This document shows, piece by piece, positions 29,688 through 39,354 of a stretch of 64,000 nt of DNA. Source of the DNA: Erwinia endophytica (GTDB lineage Bacteria > Pseudomonadota > Gammaproteobacteria > Enterobacterales > Enterobacteriaceae). The stretch lies in contig NZ_RQVV01000040.1 of assembly GCF_009295515.1 (NCBI RefSeq), positions 43,867-107,866 of the forward strand, in the 5' to 3' direction. The notes beneath the pieces were generated by a model. That model worked only from the letters and a program-made list of their open reading frames with translations, ran no database searches and was not told the DNA's origin. How positions within the stretch are numbered: position 1 is the first letter of the stretch; each line of letters starts with the position of its first letter. Made by a program: the position numbers and the translations under genes.

Positions 29688-31367
29688 TCAGTCTCCACTG
29701 CGCGGAAATTGTAATGTGACCACTGTGCCGCCGCCAGGCGCGACGTTGATCTTCAACTGGCCGTTCAGGTTTTTCGCCCGCTCTTGCATAATCGTCAGAC
29801 CGTAGTGGTTGGGATGTGTTTGCGGCGAGGTCATGCCCTGACCGTTATCACTAATTTCTATCAGATTATCGCCATTATCCGTCTGACCGCAGCGCAGGAT
29901 AATCTGTGTGGCATCGGCATGTCTGATCGCGTTGAGCAACGCTTCGCGCACAATCTGCAGGATATGCACGTGTTGCTGCGCATTGAAGTGCTGTTGTGAA
30001 GGGTTACCTGTCAGTAACATTTCCGCGGCGGTTTGTGGCTGGAGTTGGGTCACGACCTGTTGCAGCGCCGTGCCCAGGTCTGCGGGTTCAATCGACAGAC
30101 GAAAGGTGGTCAGCAGTTCGCGCAGTTGACTGTTGGCTTCGGTCAGCGCCCGGTCAATTTCAGCGACAATATTCTGCGCGGGCGAGTCATCGTTGCTGAC
30201 CATTCGCTTCAGACGCGTGATTTGAATCCGCAGGTAGACCAGCGACTGAGCCAGTGAATCATGTAACTCGCGGGCGATAGTCGCGCGCTCTTCCATCAAC
30301 AACAGATGACGGACTTTCTGCTCGGCACGTTCCAACTGTAGCGCACGGGTCAGCATACTCGCCAGCCCTTGCATCAACTGGGGTTCACTGTATAACGCCT
30401 GCCAGCGCAGTTCTCCCGCCTGGCTGCCAGATGCTGCGTCCAGTGGCAAGCGCAGCCACTGCTGGTGCTCAATAACCTTACCGACGGTTATCCGACAATG
30501 AGGCGGGGCGATGAGTTCAATGGCATAAAGCTCGGCGTGTTCCAGCGCTTGTTCCAGTACTTGCGGATAGGCTCTGCCGCCGCTCAGTTGTGGGCTGGTC
30601 AGTATCTGTGAACAGCGGTAAAGCAGCGTCAACCTGCGATTAGCCTGTTGTAAATCACTGGTCTTCTCTTTTATTGCCTGCTCAAGATGAATATAGTGTT
30701 TTTCCAGTTCCCGCGACATATGGGTGAAGGCCTGCGCCAGTACGCCAAGTTCATTAGGTAACGCGGTATTCAACCGTCCGAAGCGGAAGTTAGCCCGTTT
30801 TATCTCATGGCTGGCCTGCACCAACTGGTTGAGCGGCGTGACGACCTGTTGTCGTACCAGCCGCAGCGTCCAGAACACCAGCAGCGCAATGGCGATAAAG
30901 CCCAACAGGCTGGCGCTGACAACCAGCGTCATTTTCAACTCGGCCCAGTGTTGCAACGCCAGGACAAAGTGATCAATTTCCGCCACGTAGTGCGCAACCT
31001 GCTGCTGATAATGCTGTGTCTTGCCTGCCAGCAGTTCGGGCTGGAGTTTTTGCCAGGAAAGCAGTAACGCCTGATAACGTTCCTTCACGCTGGTGGGAAC
31101 ATAACTCCGTTGCAGCGCATGCAACGCTGGTGCGGTCACCGACTGCTGATAATTGAGAATGTCGTGGGGCAGGTCAGGAGAGCCGTTGCTGGCATCCCAG
31201 GCCAGGCGGTAACTCTGCATCCGCAACGATCCGGCGATGTTTATCGCCTCGGCATCGCGCAGACTGGCGGACAGAGTTAGCAGCGCCAGACCGGAAGAGA
31301 GCACCGCCAGCACCACAATGGCAAACAGAGCGCGGGCCAGGCTGCTGGTGACAGAGCGTTTTAACAT
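29688..31367 (-). CDS. narQ: Nitrate/nitrite sensor kinase NarQ
   Basis: Inner-membrane histidine kinase, 559 residues, that senses periplasmic nitrate and nitrite and phosphorylates NarL/NarP. Membrane spans lie at about 14-34 and 146-168. The ligand-binding P-box INIAGSLRMQSYRLA is at 42-56. A HAMP region, a central signalling module and a HisKA_3-type transmitter follow, with His369 in ARELHDSLAQSL; the N-box is in REALLNAIRHA and the G-box in DNGQGM. Only two cysteines (252, 291) lie in the central part, unlike the Cys-rich NarX, which supports NarQ. No narP or narL lies nearby, as in E. coli. Confidence 0.93.
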   Translation of the reverse strand: MLKRSVTSSLARALFAIVVLAVLSSGLALLTLSASLRDAEAINIAGSLRMQSYRLAWDASNGSPDLPHDILNYQQSVTAPALHALQRSYVPTSVKERYQALLLSWQKLQPELLAGKTQHYQQQVAHYVAEIDHFVLALQHWAELKMTLVVSASLLGFIAIALLVFWTLRLVRQQVVTPLNQLVQASHEIKRANFRFGRLNTALPNELGVLAQAFTHMSRELEKHYIHLEQAIKEKTSDLQQANRRLTLLYRCSQILTSPQLSGGRAYPQVLEQALEHAELYAIELIAPPHCRITVGKVIEHQQWLRLPLDAASGSQAGELRWQALYSEPQLMQGLASMLTRALQLERAEQKVRHLLLMEERATIARELHDSLAQSLVYLRIQITRLKRMVSNDDSPAQNIVAEIDRALTEANSQLRELLTTFRLSIEPADLGTALQQVVTQLQPQTAAEMLLTGNPSQQHFNAQQHVHILQIVREALLNAIRHADATQIILRCGQTDNGDNLIEISDNGQGMTSPQTHPNHYGLTIMQERAKNLNGQLKINVAPGGGTVVTLQFPRSGD

Positions 31368-31684
31368 CCATTATATCCTCACAGTGAGAAACAGGAGTAT
31401 ACCGGCGCAACGGGCATGATCGACTGCGTGGTATGCGTATTTTTTGCGCTAACAGTCAAAAATTACAAACACTCACGATTTCCACCACAGAATTTTTGCG
31501 TCAGAATTACAGAACGGTTAGGATGCATCGCCGCAATTTACCCACTTCCGCCAAGAATATAATTACAGGAAGAAAGGGCTTGGCCAGAGGTTTGTGCTGA
31601 TGCGCAATCGTTTGGTCGGCATAGATAAATCCGGACACCTGGGAAGGGGGCCGTATTACTGTGGACAGGATAATAGGATAGAAA
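31368..31684. other. Divergent promoter region narQ/ansP
   Basis: A 317-bp region between divergent genes. A consensus TATAAT at 31558-31563 on the plus strand is a likely -10 for ansP (start at 31685), but no good -35 is spaced from it. I recognise no operator. Confidence 0.35.
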
Positions 31685-33154
31685 ATGAAAGCTGATAAAA
31701 AAGCGGTTGCAGATAAGCGTGCCGCAAGAAGACGTTGGTTAAATTCCCATGATTCCGGTTATCAAAAAGCAATGGATAACCGCCACGTGCAGATGATTGC
31801 GATCGGTGGGGCGATTGGTACGGGTCTGTTTCTTGGCGCGGGTGCCCGCCTGCAGATTGCAGGTCCCGCGCTGGCCATTGTCTATTTAGTCTGTGGTATC
31901 TTCTCCTTCTTCATATTGCGCGCGCTGGGGGAACTGGTATTGCACCGCCCCTCCAGCGGCAGTTTTGTCTCTTATGCCCGTGAGTTCCTCGGCGAAAAAG
32001 CGTCCTATGTGGCAGGCTGGATGTACTTCGTTAACTGGGCGATGACCGGTATCGTCGATATCACCGCAGTGGCGCTGTATATGCACTACTGGGGGGCTTT
32101 TGGCGATGTTCCACAGTGGATTTTCGCGTTGGGCGCGTTGGCCATTGTCGGGACCATGAACATGATCGGCGTGAAGTGGTTCGCCGAGATGGAATTCTGG
32201 TTTGCGCTGATTAAAGTGCTGGCTATTGTTATCTTCCTGATCGTGGGGGTGGTCTTCCTCGGCAGCGGTAAACCGCTGGATGGCAATACAACCGGTTTCC
32301 ACCTGATTAGCGATAATGGCGGTTTCTTTCCTCATGGCCTGTTACCGGCGCTGGTACTGGTGCAGGGGGTGGTTTTCGCCTTCGCTTCTATCGAATTGGT
32401 AGGAACGGCGGCGGGTGAATGTAAAGACCCGAAAACCATGCTGCCGAAAGCGATTAACAGTGTTATCTGGCGTATTGGCCTGTTCTATGTCGGATCGGTG
32501 GTGTTGTTGGTGCTGCTGCTGCCGTGGAATGCCTATCAGGCAGGCCAGAGTCCGTTTGTGACCTTCTTCTCTAAATTGGGCGTGCCTTATGTTGGTAGCA
32601 TCATGAATATCGTGGTGCTGAGCGCTGCGCTCTCCAGTCTGAACTCTGGCTTGTACTCCACCGGACGCATCCTGCGTTCCATGTCAATGGGCGGTTCCGC
32701 GCCGAAGTTCATGTCGAAAATGAGCGGTCAGCAGGTGCCTTACATGGGGATTCTGGTGACGATTGGCGTGTACATCATCGGTGTTTACCTGAATTATATC
32801 GTCCCGTCTCGCGTGTTTGAAATTGTGCTGAACGTGGCGTCGCTGGGGATTATTTCTTCATGGGGCTTTATCGTTATCTGTCAGATGCGTTTGCGGAAAG
32901 CCATTAAAGAAGGAAAAGCCGAAGACGTCAGTTTCAAACTGCCTGGCGCGCCGTTCACCTCATGGCTGACGCTGCTGTTCCTCGCCAGTGTACTGGTGCT
33001 GATGGCGCTCGATTACCCGAATGGTACCTGGACCATTGCCTCGTTACCGTTAATTGCGTTAATCCTGGTCCTCGGCTGGTTCGGTGTACGTAAGCGAGTT
33101 AACGAGGTCGCGCAGACCGAACATGCAAAGGTTGGCGACGATCTGCGTAAATAA
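31685..33154 (+). CDS. ansP: L-asparagine permease AnsP
   Basis: APC-superfamily amino acid:proton symporter of the inner membrane, 489 residues (499 in E. coli AnsP), with about 12 spans. The family signature in span 1, MIAIGGAIGTGLFLGAGARL, is present, as are FASIELVGTAAGECKDP in the span 6 region and the long conserved stretch around GLYSTGRILRSM. The whole protein follows AnsP far more closely than AroP, CycA or GabP. An AGGAT site precedes the ATG. It occupies the place of aegA in E. coli and ends in a strong terminator. Confidence 0.92.
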   Translation: MKADKKAVADKRAARRRWLNSHDSGYQKAMDNRHVQMIAIGGAIGTGLFLGAGARLQIAGPALAIVYLVCGIFSFFILRALGELVLHRPSSGSFVSYAREFLGEKASYVAGWMYFVNWAMTGIVDITAVALYMHYWGAFGDVPQWIFALGALAIVGTMNMIGVKWFAEMEFWFALIKVLAIVIFLIVGVVFLGSGKPLDGNTTGFHLISDNGGFFPHGLLPALVLVQGVVFAFASIELVGTAAGECKDPKTMLPKAINSVIWRIGLFYVGSVVLLVLLLPWNAYQAGQSPFVTFFSKLGVPYVGSIMNIVVLSAALSSLNSGLYSTGRILRSMSMGGSAPKFMSKMSGQQVPYMGILVTIGVYIIGVYLNYIVPSRVFEIVLNVASLGIISSWGFIVICQMRLRKAIKEGKAEDVSFKLPGAPFTSWLTLLFLASVLVLMALDYPNGTWTIASLPLIALILVLGWFGVRKRVNEVAQTEHAKVGDDLRK

Positions 33155-33174
33155 TCACTGACAGACTCATTCAT

Positions 33175-33203
33175 AAAGCGACCCACTGGTGGTCGCTTTT
33201 TTT
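33175..33203 (+). terminator. Rho-independent terminator of ansP
   Basis: Stem AAAGCGACC/GGTCGCTTT with a 7-nt loop followed by seven T residues, 20 bp after the ansP stop. Confidence 0.93.
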
Positions 33204-33435
33204 ATCTCTGTTCATATTTCAGAAGTCGAAGCATGGGCCGTCAGTTTCCCTCTGGCGCGTTGTCATCAGCCAAACGCATATATCGCGGTAGCAGATTGAG
33301 TGGTCGGTATCACCGCGATTGCCTTGCCCGTCATCCGCTGGCGCGGTGAGCAGGCAACCGCTGTTTTAGGATAGTTTTTCTACGGCTCGGGATTTATGAT
33401 GACAGGCTACCGAAAACGCGACGGAGCCTGTATGT

Positions 33436-34032
33436 ATGCCAGCCAAAATCGAAGTGATTAAAAACCAAATCCTGTCAGACAACTGGTTTGTCCTGCGTAA
33501 TTTTACCTATGAACTCACCACCAAAGAGGGGGGCATTATTCGCCACAAGCGCGAAGTTTATGATCGGGGGGATGGTGCCACCATCCTGCTGTATAACCGT
33601 GAAAAAAACAGTGTGATCCTCACTCGTCAGTTCCGCATTGCCACTTTTGTGAACGGTAACGACAGTGGCATGCTGATTGAGACCTGTGCCGGGTTGCTGG
33701 ACGATGATTCACCGGAAGACTGCATCCGTAAAGAGGCGATTGAGGAAACCGGTTATCAGGTGGGGGCGGTGGAGAAACTGTTCGAGCTGTATATGTCCCC
33801 GGGCGGTGTGACCGAAGTGCTCCATTTTTTTGCCGCGGAATATAATGAATCACTGCACACCAGCGCAGGCGGCGGTGTTGATGACGAAGATATCGACGTG
33901 ATGGAAATTTCTTTTCCACAGGCATGGGCGATGGTGAAGGACGGGCGTATCAACGATGGTAAAACGGTGATGCTGCTGCAACACGCGTTGATCGAAGGCT
34001 GGCTGAAGCTGGACCCGGCGCATGGTTGCTGA
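33436..34032 (+). CDS. nudK: GDP-mannose pyrophosphatase NudK
   Basis: Nudix hydrolase that splits GDP-mannose into GMP and mannose 1-phosphate. It has 198 residues, slightly longer than E. coli NudK (191) at the C-terminus. The Nudix box reads [25 protein letters not shown], whose catalytic core KEAIEETGY is intact. The MSPGGVTE motif after it is typical of the ADP-sugar/GDP-mannose subgroup. It lies 281 bp after ansP behind a terminator, so it has its own promoter. Confidence 0.92.
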   Translation: MPAKIEVIKNQILSDNWFVLRNFTYELTTKEGGIIRHKREVYDRGDGATILLYNREKNSVILTRQFRIATFVNGNDSGMLIETCAGLLDDDSPEDCIRKEAIEETGYQVGAVEKLFELYMSPGGVTEVLHFFAAEYNESLHTSAGGGVDDEDIDVMEISFPQAWAMVKDGRINDGKTVMLLQHALIEGWLKLDPAHGC

Positions 34033-34554
34033 TACATCGCAAACCATGTGTTGGCCACGGTGCCTCTGCCAGAATAGCCACTTGTGGCGAAACCTGTATT
34101 CGTCCTGCCGCCTCAACAGCGGCAAGGCGTAGAGAGGGGGGCGGCTTATTCCATAGACCGTAAAAATTCCTGCTTTCGTTATTTTATTTCAGCGTATTGA
34201 ATATTATAAATACACCTGCCACGGTAATAAAAAATGTGGAAAATTCAGGTCGCTGCTGTCGATGAATATGTTCTAAATAATTCAATTCGTAGAAAAGGAA
34301 CAATGAGAGAATACGGTTAAGTATCATCAGCTCAGTAATTTCAATAACTGAATGCGGTTGACAAAAAAACGGTCTGAAATCTTATGGCGATCGTCGTGGT
34401 TGCCGGATCAGACGGGAAAATAGCAGCGCCTTTTCTAGTGTGTTAATGTGTGGTCGTGGCCTGTTTTTCGCTAAAATTCTGCAGGCGAACAGTTATTACG
34501 TTATGCTTAGGGCTTCATTAGATTGTACTTACTGCTTCTTATTCCCCGGGGTTC
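34033..34554. other. AT-rich gap between nudK and ypfG
   Basis: A 522-bp stretch with no convincing gene. A possible promoter is TTGACA at 34358-34363, then 17 bp, then CTTATG at 34381-34386, about 170 bp before ypfG. Only very short frames follow it. No regulator site is recognised. Confidence 0.35.
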
Positions 34555-35658
34555 ATGTTACCAATGCGTTACTGGATGAAATACCCTTTTGCCTTGTTAT
34601 CTTTTACGGCCTCGCTGCATGCTGAACCGCTACAAAAGATTTTTTCTGATTGGCAGATAAGCTGTAATAATCAGAACTATTGTGTGGCTCGCAATATTCC
34701 CGGAAATAATGGTTTGGTGATGACGGTTAGCCGCCATGCCGGGAGCGATGATCGCCCGTCGCTGCGTCTGGACTATGGTAACGCCTATACTGGCGAGTTG
34801 AGTGGTGCAGCGCTGGAGGATAACCTGTTATTGGATGGGCAACAGTTGAAGCTTGAGCTTCAGCACTGGGATGTGCAACCTCACCATCTGATGACCATCG
34901 ATACACATTCCATTGACGCGTTTTTCGCTCAGGTGATGGATGCCAATCATATCCAGTTACAGTATCGTCCCACGGCCACAATCTCGTTACAGGGGCTGAA
35001 GGCAGCCCTGTCATTGATGGATGATATTCAGGGGCGGGTAAATAACATGAGCGCGTGGATCAAACGAGGTGACCGCATCGCCAGTGAGGTACCGCCTGAA
35101 CCCTCTGTTCCGGATGTTATCCCGTCATCTTCTCCGACGCCGACATTGGCGTTGACGCATGATGAAATGGCCGGGCTGACTGATTTTGGTATCTGGCGGG
35201 TGAATACCAATGAGTGTCCGCTTGAGCCAGCACGGCGGAAAGTGACGGTCTGGCCGCTGAGCGATGAAAAAGCACTGTTGTTGGTGAACTGTGAGATGGG
35301 GGCGTATAACGTTATCGATCTGGCTTTTGAAGTGACACGAACCCAGCCTTACGTGGCGAAGGGGATTACCCTGAAGTTGCCGTTTGTCCCACCAGGCCGA
35401 GGTAAAAAGCAGATCGAGCTGATTAACGCCAATTATGATCCGGATAAAGAGGTGTTGCGGACTTTCAGTAAAGGCAGGGGATTAGGGGATTGCGGTGTGA
35501 CAACGCGTTGGCAGTATCATGAGCACAAGTTTGAGTTGGTTGAATACGCGCAAGAGCAGACTTGTGACGCCTGGCACGGACGCGATGACTGGCCCACATT
35601 GTGGGTCAGTAATACCACAGCACAGTGGTCCTCTGGCAATGGCGAAATGTCGCCTTAA
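34555..35658 (+). CDS. ypfG: Exported DUF1176 protein YpfG
   Basis: Periplasmic protein of unknown function in the DUF1176 family, 367 residues. A signal peptide ends at about residue 23 (SLHA-EPL). The mature protein starts with KIFSDWQISCNNQNYCVA, whose Cys37 and Cys43 probably form a disulfide; further cysteines follow in NECPLEP, VNCEMG, GDCGV and QTCDAWHG. A Pro/Ser-rich linker at about 180-198 splits two halves. The start could be 34555 or the ATG at 34564; both give a signal peptide. It sits between nudK and tkt as ypfG does in E. coli. Confidence 0.85.
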   Translation: MLPMRYWMKYPFALLSFTASLHAEPLQKIFSDWQISCNNQNYCVARNIPGNNGLVMTVSRHAGSDDRPSLRLDYGNAYTGELSGAALEDNLLLDGQQLKLELQHWDVQPHHLMTIDTHSIDAFFAQVMDANHIQLQYRPTATISLQGLKAALSLMDDIQGRVNNMSAWIKRGDRIASEVPPEPSVPDVIPSSSPTPTLALTHDEMAGLTDFGIWRVNTNECPLEPARRKVTVWPLSDEKALLLVNCEMGAYNVIDLAFEVTRTQPYVAKGITLKLPFVPPGRGKKQIELINANYDPDKEVLRTFSKGRGLGDCGVTTRWQYHEHKFELVEYAQEQTCDAWHGRDDWPTLWVSNTTAQWSSGNGEMSP

Positions 35659-35710
35659 GCTGGGGGCGAGGGAGTAAACCAGGCCGGTATCGCCGGACCT
35701 GGTTTTATGC

Positions 35711-37714
35711 TCATCCGTGTGGCTTGAGCAACTTTTCCGCATGACTGACGATGTTTTCCACCGTGAAGCCAAATTCGTTGAACAGCTTATCTGCCGGAGC
35801 CGATTCACCGAAGGTAGTCATGCCGACGACGGCGCCGTTCAAACCGACATATTTGAACCAGTAATCGGCAATCCCGGCTTCCACCGCCACGCGTGCAGTG
35901 ACCGTTGCAGGCAATACTGATTCGCGGTAAGCCACATCCTGCTTATCAAATATATCGGTAGAAGGCATGGACACCACGCGTACTTTGTGACCGTTGGCGG
36001 TCAGTTTCTCCGCCGCGCCGAGGGTTATCTCCACTTCCGAACCGGTCGCGATCAGGATCACTTCCGGCGTACCCTGAGAATCTTTCAGCACATAGGCGCC
36101 GCGAGAGATATTCTCCAACTGTATTTTGCTACGGTCAGGTTGGGCCAGATTCTGACGAGACAGGATAAGCGCGGTCGGGCCGTGGTGGCGTTCAATCGCC
36201 TGTTTCCATGCCACTGCGGTTTCTACCTGGTCACAAGGACGCCAGACGCTCATATTTGGTGTGACGCGCAGGCTGGCCAACTGTTCAACCGGCTGGTGGG
36301 TTGGGCCATCCTCACCCAAACCGATTGAGTCGTGGGTGTAAACCATAATCTGCCGGGCTTTCATCAATGCCGCCATGCGCGCCGCATTACGGGCATATTC
36401 AACAAACATCAGAAAGGTCGCGGTGTACGGGATAAAGCCACCATGAAGCGCAATCCCGTTAGCAATGGCGGTCATCCCGAATTCACGCACACCATAGTGG
36501 ATATAGTTACCGGCGATGTCTTCATTCAGTGGTTTAGACCCTGACCAGAGCGTGAGGTTGCTGGGAGCCAGGTCAGCGGAGCCGCCCAGTAATTCGGGCA
36601 CGTTTTTACCCCAGGCTTCCAGGGTATTTTGTGAAGCTTTACGGCTGGCGATTTTTTGTGGATTAGCCTGCAGATGCTCGATAAATTGCTGTGTTTCATG
36701 TTGCCAGTTATCCGGCAATTCCCCCGCGGTACGACGGGTAAACTCTTGGGCCAATTCCGGCCAGGCCGCTTTATAAGCCGTAAACTTCTCGTCCCACGAT
36801 TTTTCGTATTTTGCACCGGCTTCTTTGGCATCCCATTGGGCATAAATATCTGGTGGGATTTCAAACGCTGGATAGTGCCAACCCAACTGCTTACGAGTCA
36901 GGGCGACTTCTTCCACGCCCAGTGCTGCGCCATGCGCTTCCTCTTTACCGGCTTTGTTTGGCGAACCAAAACCGATTATCGTTTTACAAATAATCAGTGA
37001 AGGCTTGTCGGTGACGCTTTGGGCTTCTTTAATTGCTTTGCTGACGGCGTCTGGGTTGTGGCCGTCGATATCGCGAATGACATGCCAGTGGTAGGCCTCA
37101 AAGCGTTTGGCGGTATCGTCAGTAAACCAGCCCTCTACTTCACCATCAATGGAGATACCGTTGTGGTCGTAGAAACCAATCAGTTTACCGAGCCCCAGGG
37201 TTCCGGCCAGCGAACAAACTTCGTGTGAGATACCTTCCATCAGGCAACCGTCACCCATAAACACATACGTATAGTGATCGACGATTTGATGGCCTGGGCG
37301 GTTAAATTGTTCGCCCAATGTGCGTTCGGCAATGGCCATACCGACGGCGTTTGCCAGCCCCTGCCCCAGCGGGCCGGTGGTGGTTTCAACGCCCGGAGTA
37401 TAGCCAAATTCAGGATGGCCTGGCGTTTTGGAATGCCATTGACGGAAGTTCTTCAGCTCGGATATTGGCAGATTGTAACCCGTCAGGTGCAGCAGGCTGT
37501 ACAGCAGCATTGAGGCGTGACCGTTAGACAGGATAAAACGGTCACGATCAATCCATGCCGGATTGGCCGGGTTATGGCGCATAAAATCTCGCCAGAGTAC
37601 TTCCGCGATATCAGCCATTCCCATTGGCGCACCTGGATGGCCGGAATTGGCTTTCTGCACGGCATCCATACTGAGTACACGGATTGCATTAGCCCGCTCT
37701 TTACGTGAAGACAT
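35711..37714 (-). CDS. tktB: Transketolase
   Basis: Thiamine-diphosphate enzyme of the non-oxidative pentose phosphate pathway that moves two-carbon units between sugar phosphates. It is 667 residues, equal to E. coli TktB. The ThDP-binding motif [32 protein letters not shown] spans about 154-185, and the pyrimidine part holds [18 protein letters not shown]. Active-site histidines appear in LSNGHASM and [18 protein letters not shown]. It follows talA by 57 bp, the talA-tktB order of E. coli. I cannot tell from the window whether a second transketolase exists, so the paralogue letter is inferred from synteny. Confidence 0.93.
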   Translation of the reverse strand: MSSRKERANAIRVLSMDAVQKANSGHPGAPMGMADIAEVLWRDFMRHNPANPAWIDRDRFILSNGHASMLLYSLLHLTGYNLPISELKNFRQWHSKTPGHPEFGYTPGVETTTGPLGQGLANAVGMAIAERTLGEQFNRPGHQIVDHYTYVFMGDGCLMEGISHEVCSLAGTLGLGKLIGFYDHNGISIDGEVEGWFTDDTAKRFEAYHWHVIRDIDGHNPDAVSKAIKEAQSVTDKPSLIICKTIIGFGSPNKAGKEEAHGAALGVEEVALTRKQLGWHYPAFEIPPDIYAQWDAKEAGAKYEKSWDEKFTAYKAAWPELAQEFTRRTAGELPDNWQHETQQFIEHLQANPQKIASRKASQNTLEAWGKNVPELLGGSADLAPSNLTLWSGSKPLNEDIAGNYIHYGVREFGMTAIANGIALHGGFIPYTATFLMFVEYARNAARMAALMKARQIMVYTHDSIGLGEDGPTHQPVEQLASLRVTPNMSVWRPCDQVETAVAWKQAIERHHGPTALILSRQNLAQPDRSKIQLENISRGAYVLKDSQGTPEVILIATGSEVEITLGAAEKLTANGHKVRVVSMPSTDIFDKQDVAYRESVLPATVTARVAVEAGIADYWFKYVGLNGAVVGMTTFGESAPADKLFNEFGFTVENIVSHAEKLLKPHG

Positions 37715-37771
37715 GTTTTTCTCCCTGCTTAGGTGGGAGGGCAGATTGCAGACTGCCCATTCAGAGTTTGG

Positions 37772-38722
37772 TTACAATCTGGCGGCCAGCAGCTCTTCCA
37801 GCTTTTGCTGGTCAACGGCGAACTGACGAATACCTTCAGCCAGTTTTTCGACCGCCATCGGATCCTGATTATGTTCCCAGCGGAACTCCGTTTCGGACAA
37901 GGGCGCGGGTTGGTGAAAAGCCTCGACCGGTGGGGTGAGTTTACGCTCAACCGGCGCATCGCTGGCCTGTAACGCTTCCAACAGATGAGGGGAGATAGTC
38001 AGGCGATCGCAGCCCGCCAGTGCAAGGATCTGCTCGGTTTTACGGAAACTGGCCCCCATGATGACCGTGTTGTAGCGATGTTGCTTGTAGTATTGATAGA
38101 TTTTACGCACGGAGACCACGCCCGGATCCTCATCCACTCTGTAAGGGGCTTGTGGTTTGCGGCTGTTGTACCAGTCATAGATCCGGCCGACGAATGGCGA
38201 GATCAGGAATACGCCCGCTTCGGCACAGGCACGCGCCTGGGCAAAGGAAAACAACAGGGTCAAATTACAATTGATACCGTTTTTCTCCAGCTCTTCCGCC
38301 GCGCGGATGCCTTCCCAGGTGGAAGCCAGTTTGATCAGAATTCGTGAGCGGTCAATGCCGTTGTCTTCGTACATTCTGACCAGCTTTTCTGCTTTGGTCA
38401 CACACATACCGCGGTCAAATGACAGGCGTGCATCCACTTCGGTAGAGACGCGGCCAGGGATGCTTTTCAGAATTTCCATACCAAGGTTGACAGCGACTTT
38501 ATCACTGGCATTAATAATCTGAGTTTCTTTGCTGCCGCCTTGTTTTTTTGCGTAGTCAATCGCATTGGTAATCAGGTGTTGGTAAGAATCAAGGCCGGAT
38601 GCTTTCAGGATCAGCGACGGATTGGTGGTGGCATCTTCTGGGTGGTAGTTACGGATGGATTCGATATCGCCACTGTCAGCCACCACGGTGGTGTATTGTT
38701 TCAGTGCGTCTAGCTGGTTCAT
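37772..38722 (-). CDS. talA: Transaldolase
   Basis: Transfers a dihydroxyacetone unit between sugar phosphates in the pentose phosphate pathway. It is 316 residues, the same as E. coli TalA. The Schiff-base Lys131 is in [13 protein letters not shown], with Asp17 (VADSGD) and the Glu of STEVDARLS also visible. It is the first gene of the talA-tkt operon. The promoter lies in the long spacer upstream, next to the quorum-sensing locus. Confidence 0.96.
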   Translation of the reverse strand: MNQLDALKQYTTVVADSGDIESIRNYHPEDATTNPSLILKASGLDSYQHLITNAIDYAKKQGGSKETQIINASDKVAVNLGMEILKSIPGRVSTEVDARLSFDRGMCVTKAEKLVRMYEDNGIDRSRILIKLASTWEGIRAAEELEKNGINCNLTLLFSFAQARACAEAGVFLISPFVGRIYDWYNSRKPQAPYRVDEDPGVVSVRKIYQYYKQHRYNTVIMGASFRKTEQILALAGCDRLTISPHLLEALQASDAPVERKLTPPVEAFHQPAPLSETEFRWEHNQDPMAVEKLAEGIRQFAVDQQKLEELLAARL

Positions 38723-39247
38723 CTATTGGCTCCTTGATGTGCAATTTGGCAGGTAATCTGCAAAACAATAGGGTCGTGCGGGGAGAATTTTCATGAGACA
38801 GCGTCGGAACGCCCCGACACGATAGTTTGTTCTCAGGCCAAACATTGCATCAGATGATCTTTAATAGGAATGCGGTTTCTCTGATTGTTGCAATGGGTTA
38901 GCTCAATGATGGGCTGGTACGAATAGAAAAATGCCGCATTCATCAGTCTAGCACCTTCACCAGATTTAGCACGGCGACGCTTTGCGCATCTGTTCTGCGG
39001 ATTAGGTCGGGATATTATGCGAGCTTTGGTGGTCGCTGAATCCGCCGGACTCTGGCGAAAGAGGGGACTGATACCCGGAACAGGCACTGTTTTGAACGGA
39101 TAATGATCCAGTGATATCATGAGTTTCCCGGCCAGCGATGACTTTATAATGATTGTCTCGTCTGGCCGGAAGATTTTTCCTGGTGTTGGCTATCCTGGCG
39201 ATCTGACCCCACGAGTCAGTTTTTTTACCGCTGAAATAACGGTTGTG
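38723..39247 (-). other. Spacer with predicted quorum-controlled divergent transcript
   Basis: This region lies between talA and the divergent promoter at 39248-39276, and would be the body of a transcript from that promoter. It holds a short stem-loop at 39211-39227 (CTGAC/GTCAG), an inverted repeat CCGGCCAG/CTGGCCGG at 39128-39135 and 39162-39169, and a 95-codon frame at 38833-39120 (-) with a poor ribosome site and an unrecognised product. It may encode an EsaS-like non-coding RNA, a small protein, or nothing but a long talA leader. No clear terminator is seen before talA. Confidence 0.35.
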
Positions 39248-39276
39248 ATTCTAACTACTGGAAATGCCTTTGTAAC
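39248..39276 (-). promoter_or_regulatory. Divergent promoter next to the EsaR box (esaS-like)
   Basis: On the minus strand a -35 GTTACA (39271-39276) is separated by exactly 17 bp from a -10 TAGAAT (39248-39253). The predicted start near 39241 places the EsaR box centre about 65 bp upstream. In Pantoea stewartii the promoter PesaS, divergent from esaR, is activated by EsaR bound near -60. The geometry here is therefore that of an EsaR-activated promoter. This is inferred from spacing and similarity. Confidence 0.55.
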
Positions 39277-39296
39277 TTGTGCTTAAGTATGGCGGA

Positions 39297-39316
39297 TCCT
39301 GTGCTAAAGTGCAGGT
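39297..39316 (+). promoter_or_regulatory. EsaR (lux-type) box upstream of luxR gene
   Basis: The 20-mer TCCTGTGCTAAAGTGCAGGT has the core CCTG-N10-CAGG and differs at only three positions from the esaR box of P. stewartii as I remember it (GCCTGTACTATAGTGCAGGT). It ends 38 bp before the luxR ATG and probably covers the -10 of that promoter, so the unliganded regulator would repress its own gene and AHL would relieve this. Confidence 0.85.
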
Positions 39317-39354
39317 ACTGTTCTAACGCTGTGCAATAAGTCATGTGAACCTGA

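Noticed and set aside
33655..33760. Nudix box of NudK looks one residue off the strict consensus
   Set aside because: The same spacing occurs in E. coli NudK, so it is a family variant and not a frameshift.
39128..39169. Inverted repeat CCGGCCAG/CTGGCCGG around a TATAAT as an additional esaR promoter
   Set aside because: No -35 at proper spacing; the TATAAT may be chance in AT-rich DNA, so it is kept only as a note in the spacer entry.
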